A DNA stretch of 64,000 nucleotides from Mycteria americana (taxonomy: Eukaryota; Chordata; Aves; Ciconiiformes; Ciconiidae): assembly GCF_035582795.1 (NCBI RefSeq), contig NC_134370.1, positions 55,043,501 through 55,107,500 on the forward strand. Direction: 5' to 3'. Every line of letters starts with the position of its first letter. Position 1 is the first letter of the stretch. Shown here one piece after another: positions 62,437 through 64,000 of the stretch. The position numbers and the translations under genes are program-made. The notes below the pieces were generated by a model. The model saw only the letters and a program-made list of their open reading frames with translations. It had not been told where the DNA came from and made no database searches.

Positions 62437-64000
62437 CTATAGTTGGAACATACTTTATTAGTACATACATGCTCATATTAACACATATCACCTTAACAAA
62501 AAATAAATTTATCCAGGCTAACATAAGGTGATCAGTATATTTTTAATTTAGTAAATATGAAAAAAGAGAATCAGTGAGATTTTACTATTTACTACAAAAC
62601 AAATCTTCTATTACTGTGCTTTATTAAAAAGAAATTAGTGTTAAGCTTGAGTTAAAGTTTTAGGCTTAAATGGACCCTTGAACTTCAGATGGTTGCAAGC
62701 CCCTTCCAACAGCATTTTTTAATATGCCAAAATTTTTCAAATAGCATTGGATCTGTCTTATTGTCCACACAATTCTTTTGTCAAATGCTGTATTCTTCCC
62801 CTGTAACTCACTGCTGTATGGCTAAAACAAGTAGACAAAGAAATTACTTGAATCCAGTATCGCTTTACTCTATCAAAGCAGTTACTGTGGGGGTTTTTTT
62901 CTCCCTTTCCTAACTATCCAATGCTACTCATACTACATAAATAGTTTGAAAAACTTTGCAAGCTGCATGATTTGTAAAAGCAAACTTTTTGCTCAGATTT
63001 ACACTTTAATTTTTATGATGCTACGTAATTTAGGCTTTCAACGGGGATCTAATGATAAAGTTGCCAGAAAAAAAGAAGAGTTACATGAGGAACAGAAATT
63101 AAAGTTCTTTGTTACAGAACTTCAAACCATGATCTCAGATCTCAAACATTAAAAAAGCTATAATAGAAAAGTCAGAACTAAAGTATAAGGATGTACATGG
63201 GATATACCAGTAGGTGGCATTCTTTTTTCTCAGACAATTAAGATGGGATTAATGTCACATAATTTAAGGCACCAAATTAGGTGTCTGGTATAAACATGTT
63301 CTCCAAATTCCCATTACAATCTGTTTCATGTTCTTGAGGCTGTCAATAATACTATGACTTGCTCCCATAGCTTTCCTCTGGATCTCAGCTGGGGATATGA
63401 TAGTAATCTTGCTTTCAAAGACCATTGAGCTGCAGAATAAAATGTTGCAAAAAGCTAGAAAGTATTTTTAATGTACTTTCCATCACAGATATTGAAACAT
63501 ATGAGTCGTATTCCTTCCTAGACAACAGAGAGTAGCAGTTCTCTATCAAATCTGTATCTTTTCTTTCAGAGGAATGTCATTTTTTCACTTGTTTGCTCCT
63601 ACAGAAGAAAATACTCAACTAAAATCACAGTCGCTTGAAATTATAATCTACCTTCAACAGTGTTCCTGAAGTACTGTTAAGACTTTGAAGAACAGCTCCT
63701 CCAAAAGTGGCCAAAGGATTTACAGCTAAACTGGATAACAGTGTCTTTGATAGTCTATAGTCTTTTCTGTATATGTTCTTTTTAAAAGTTTCTGTATTGA
63801 TATCTCAGTTTTATTCTAAAACAAGTGTACCATATCAACTGTCATATTTCTTATTTTTAATGTCTTTGATCCTCAAATGTATAGACAGAATTTGTGCACT
63901 AGAGAGATGCCTGCACTCACTACAACAAAAATGTCTTGTTTTATTATATAAACAGATGTATGCATAGTATGAGAGTTTAGTATATGCAAAATATAAACCG
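62437..64000 (-). other. CGNL1: CGNL1 intron (partial)
   Basis: No further cingulin-like coiled-coil exon is seen up to the window edge. It contains the best CTCF-like motif and two short protein-like ORFs that I could not assign (plus strand about 63040-63149; minus strand about 63610-63790). Confidence 0.7.
63207..63220 (+). promoter_or_regulatory. CTCF-like motif
   Basis: CCAGTAGGTGGCAT matches 13 of 14 positions of the CTCF core consensus CCASYAGRKGGCRS. In a CGNL1 intron. A motif match only; occupancy unknown. Confidence 0.35.

Noticed and set aside
62946..63152. Plus-strand ORF ending in a charged helical stretch (KVARKKEELHEEQKLKFF)
   Set aside because: Looks coiled-coil-like, but it is short, opposite to CGNL1, starts at a non-ATG codon and matches nothing I know. 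Possibly an old pseudogene fragment; not supportable.
1..64000. CRISPR arrays, bacterial operons, prophage, rRNA or tRNA genes
   Set aside because: None seen; codon, intron and repeat structure are those of vertebrate nuclear DNA.

Overview
The window looks like vertebrate nuclear DNA, most probably from a bird. It has large introns, GT-AG splice signals, one strong CpG island and low repeat density. It also carries two solo LTRs that resemble the ERVL-type LTRs widespread in modern birds (family recognised from memory, not searched). There are no operons, no ribosome-binding-site-led ORFs and no long single-exon genes; almost all ORFs of 60-250 codons are chance ORFs.

Two protein-coding genes lie head to tail on the minus strand. 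At the right edge (59764-62436) are the last four coding exons of CGNL1 (paracingulin/JACOP), a coiled-coil protein of apical cell junctions. From 36274 down to 4292 are coding exons 1-10 of MYZAP (myocardial zonula adherens protein), a coiled-coil protein of cardiac intercalated discs. Ten MYZAP exons join without frame breaks into 380 residues; the C-terminal part of about 90 residues lies beyond the left edge. The order CGNL1 then MYZAP on one strand matches human 15q21, and both genes encode junction-plaque coiled-coil proteins linked to ZO-1 and Rho signalling.

Layout: 1-4291 MYZAP intron 10; 4292-36274 MYZAP exons 10 to 1; about 36080-36560 CpG-island promoter; about 36560-59763 intergenic DNA with a solo LTR, ancient CR1 fragments and an isolated CpG-rich patch at 50145-50350; 59764-62436 CGNL1 3' end; 62437-64000 CGNL1 intron.

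The candidates most worth a second look are regulatory. One is a textbook TATA plus inverted-CCAAT promoter arrangement inside MYZAP intron 3 (about 19380-19465), with a splice donor downstream. Another is the orphan CpG-rich patch at 50.2 kb, which ends in a near-perfect minus-strand splice donor; a transcript spliced from there to MYZAP exon 2 would meet an ATG as that exon's first codon. A third is a short AGGACCT array of about 10-bp period in intron 2. I found no clearly novel multi-gene system.
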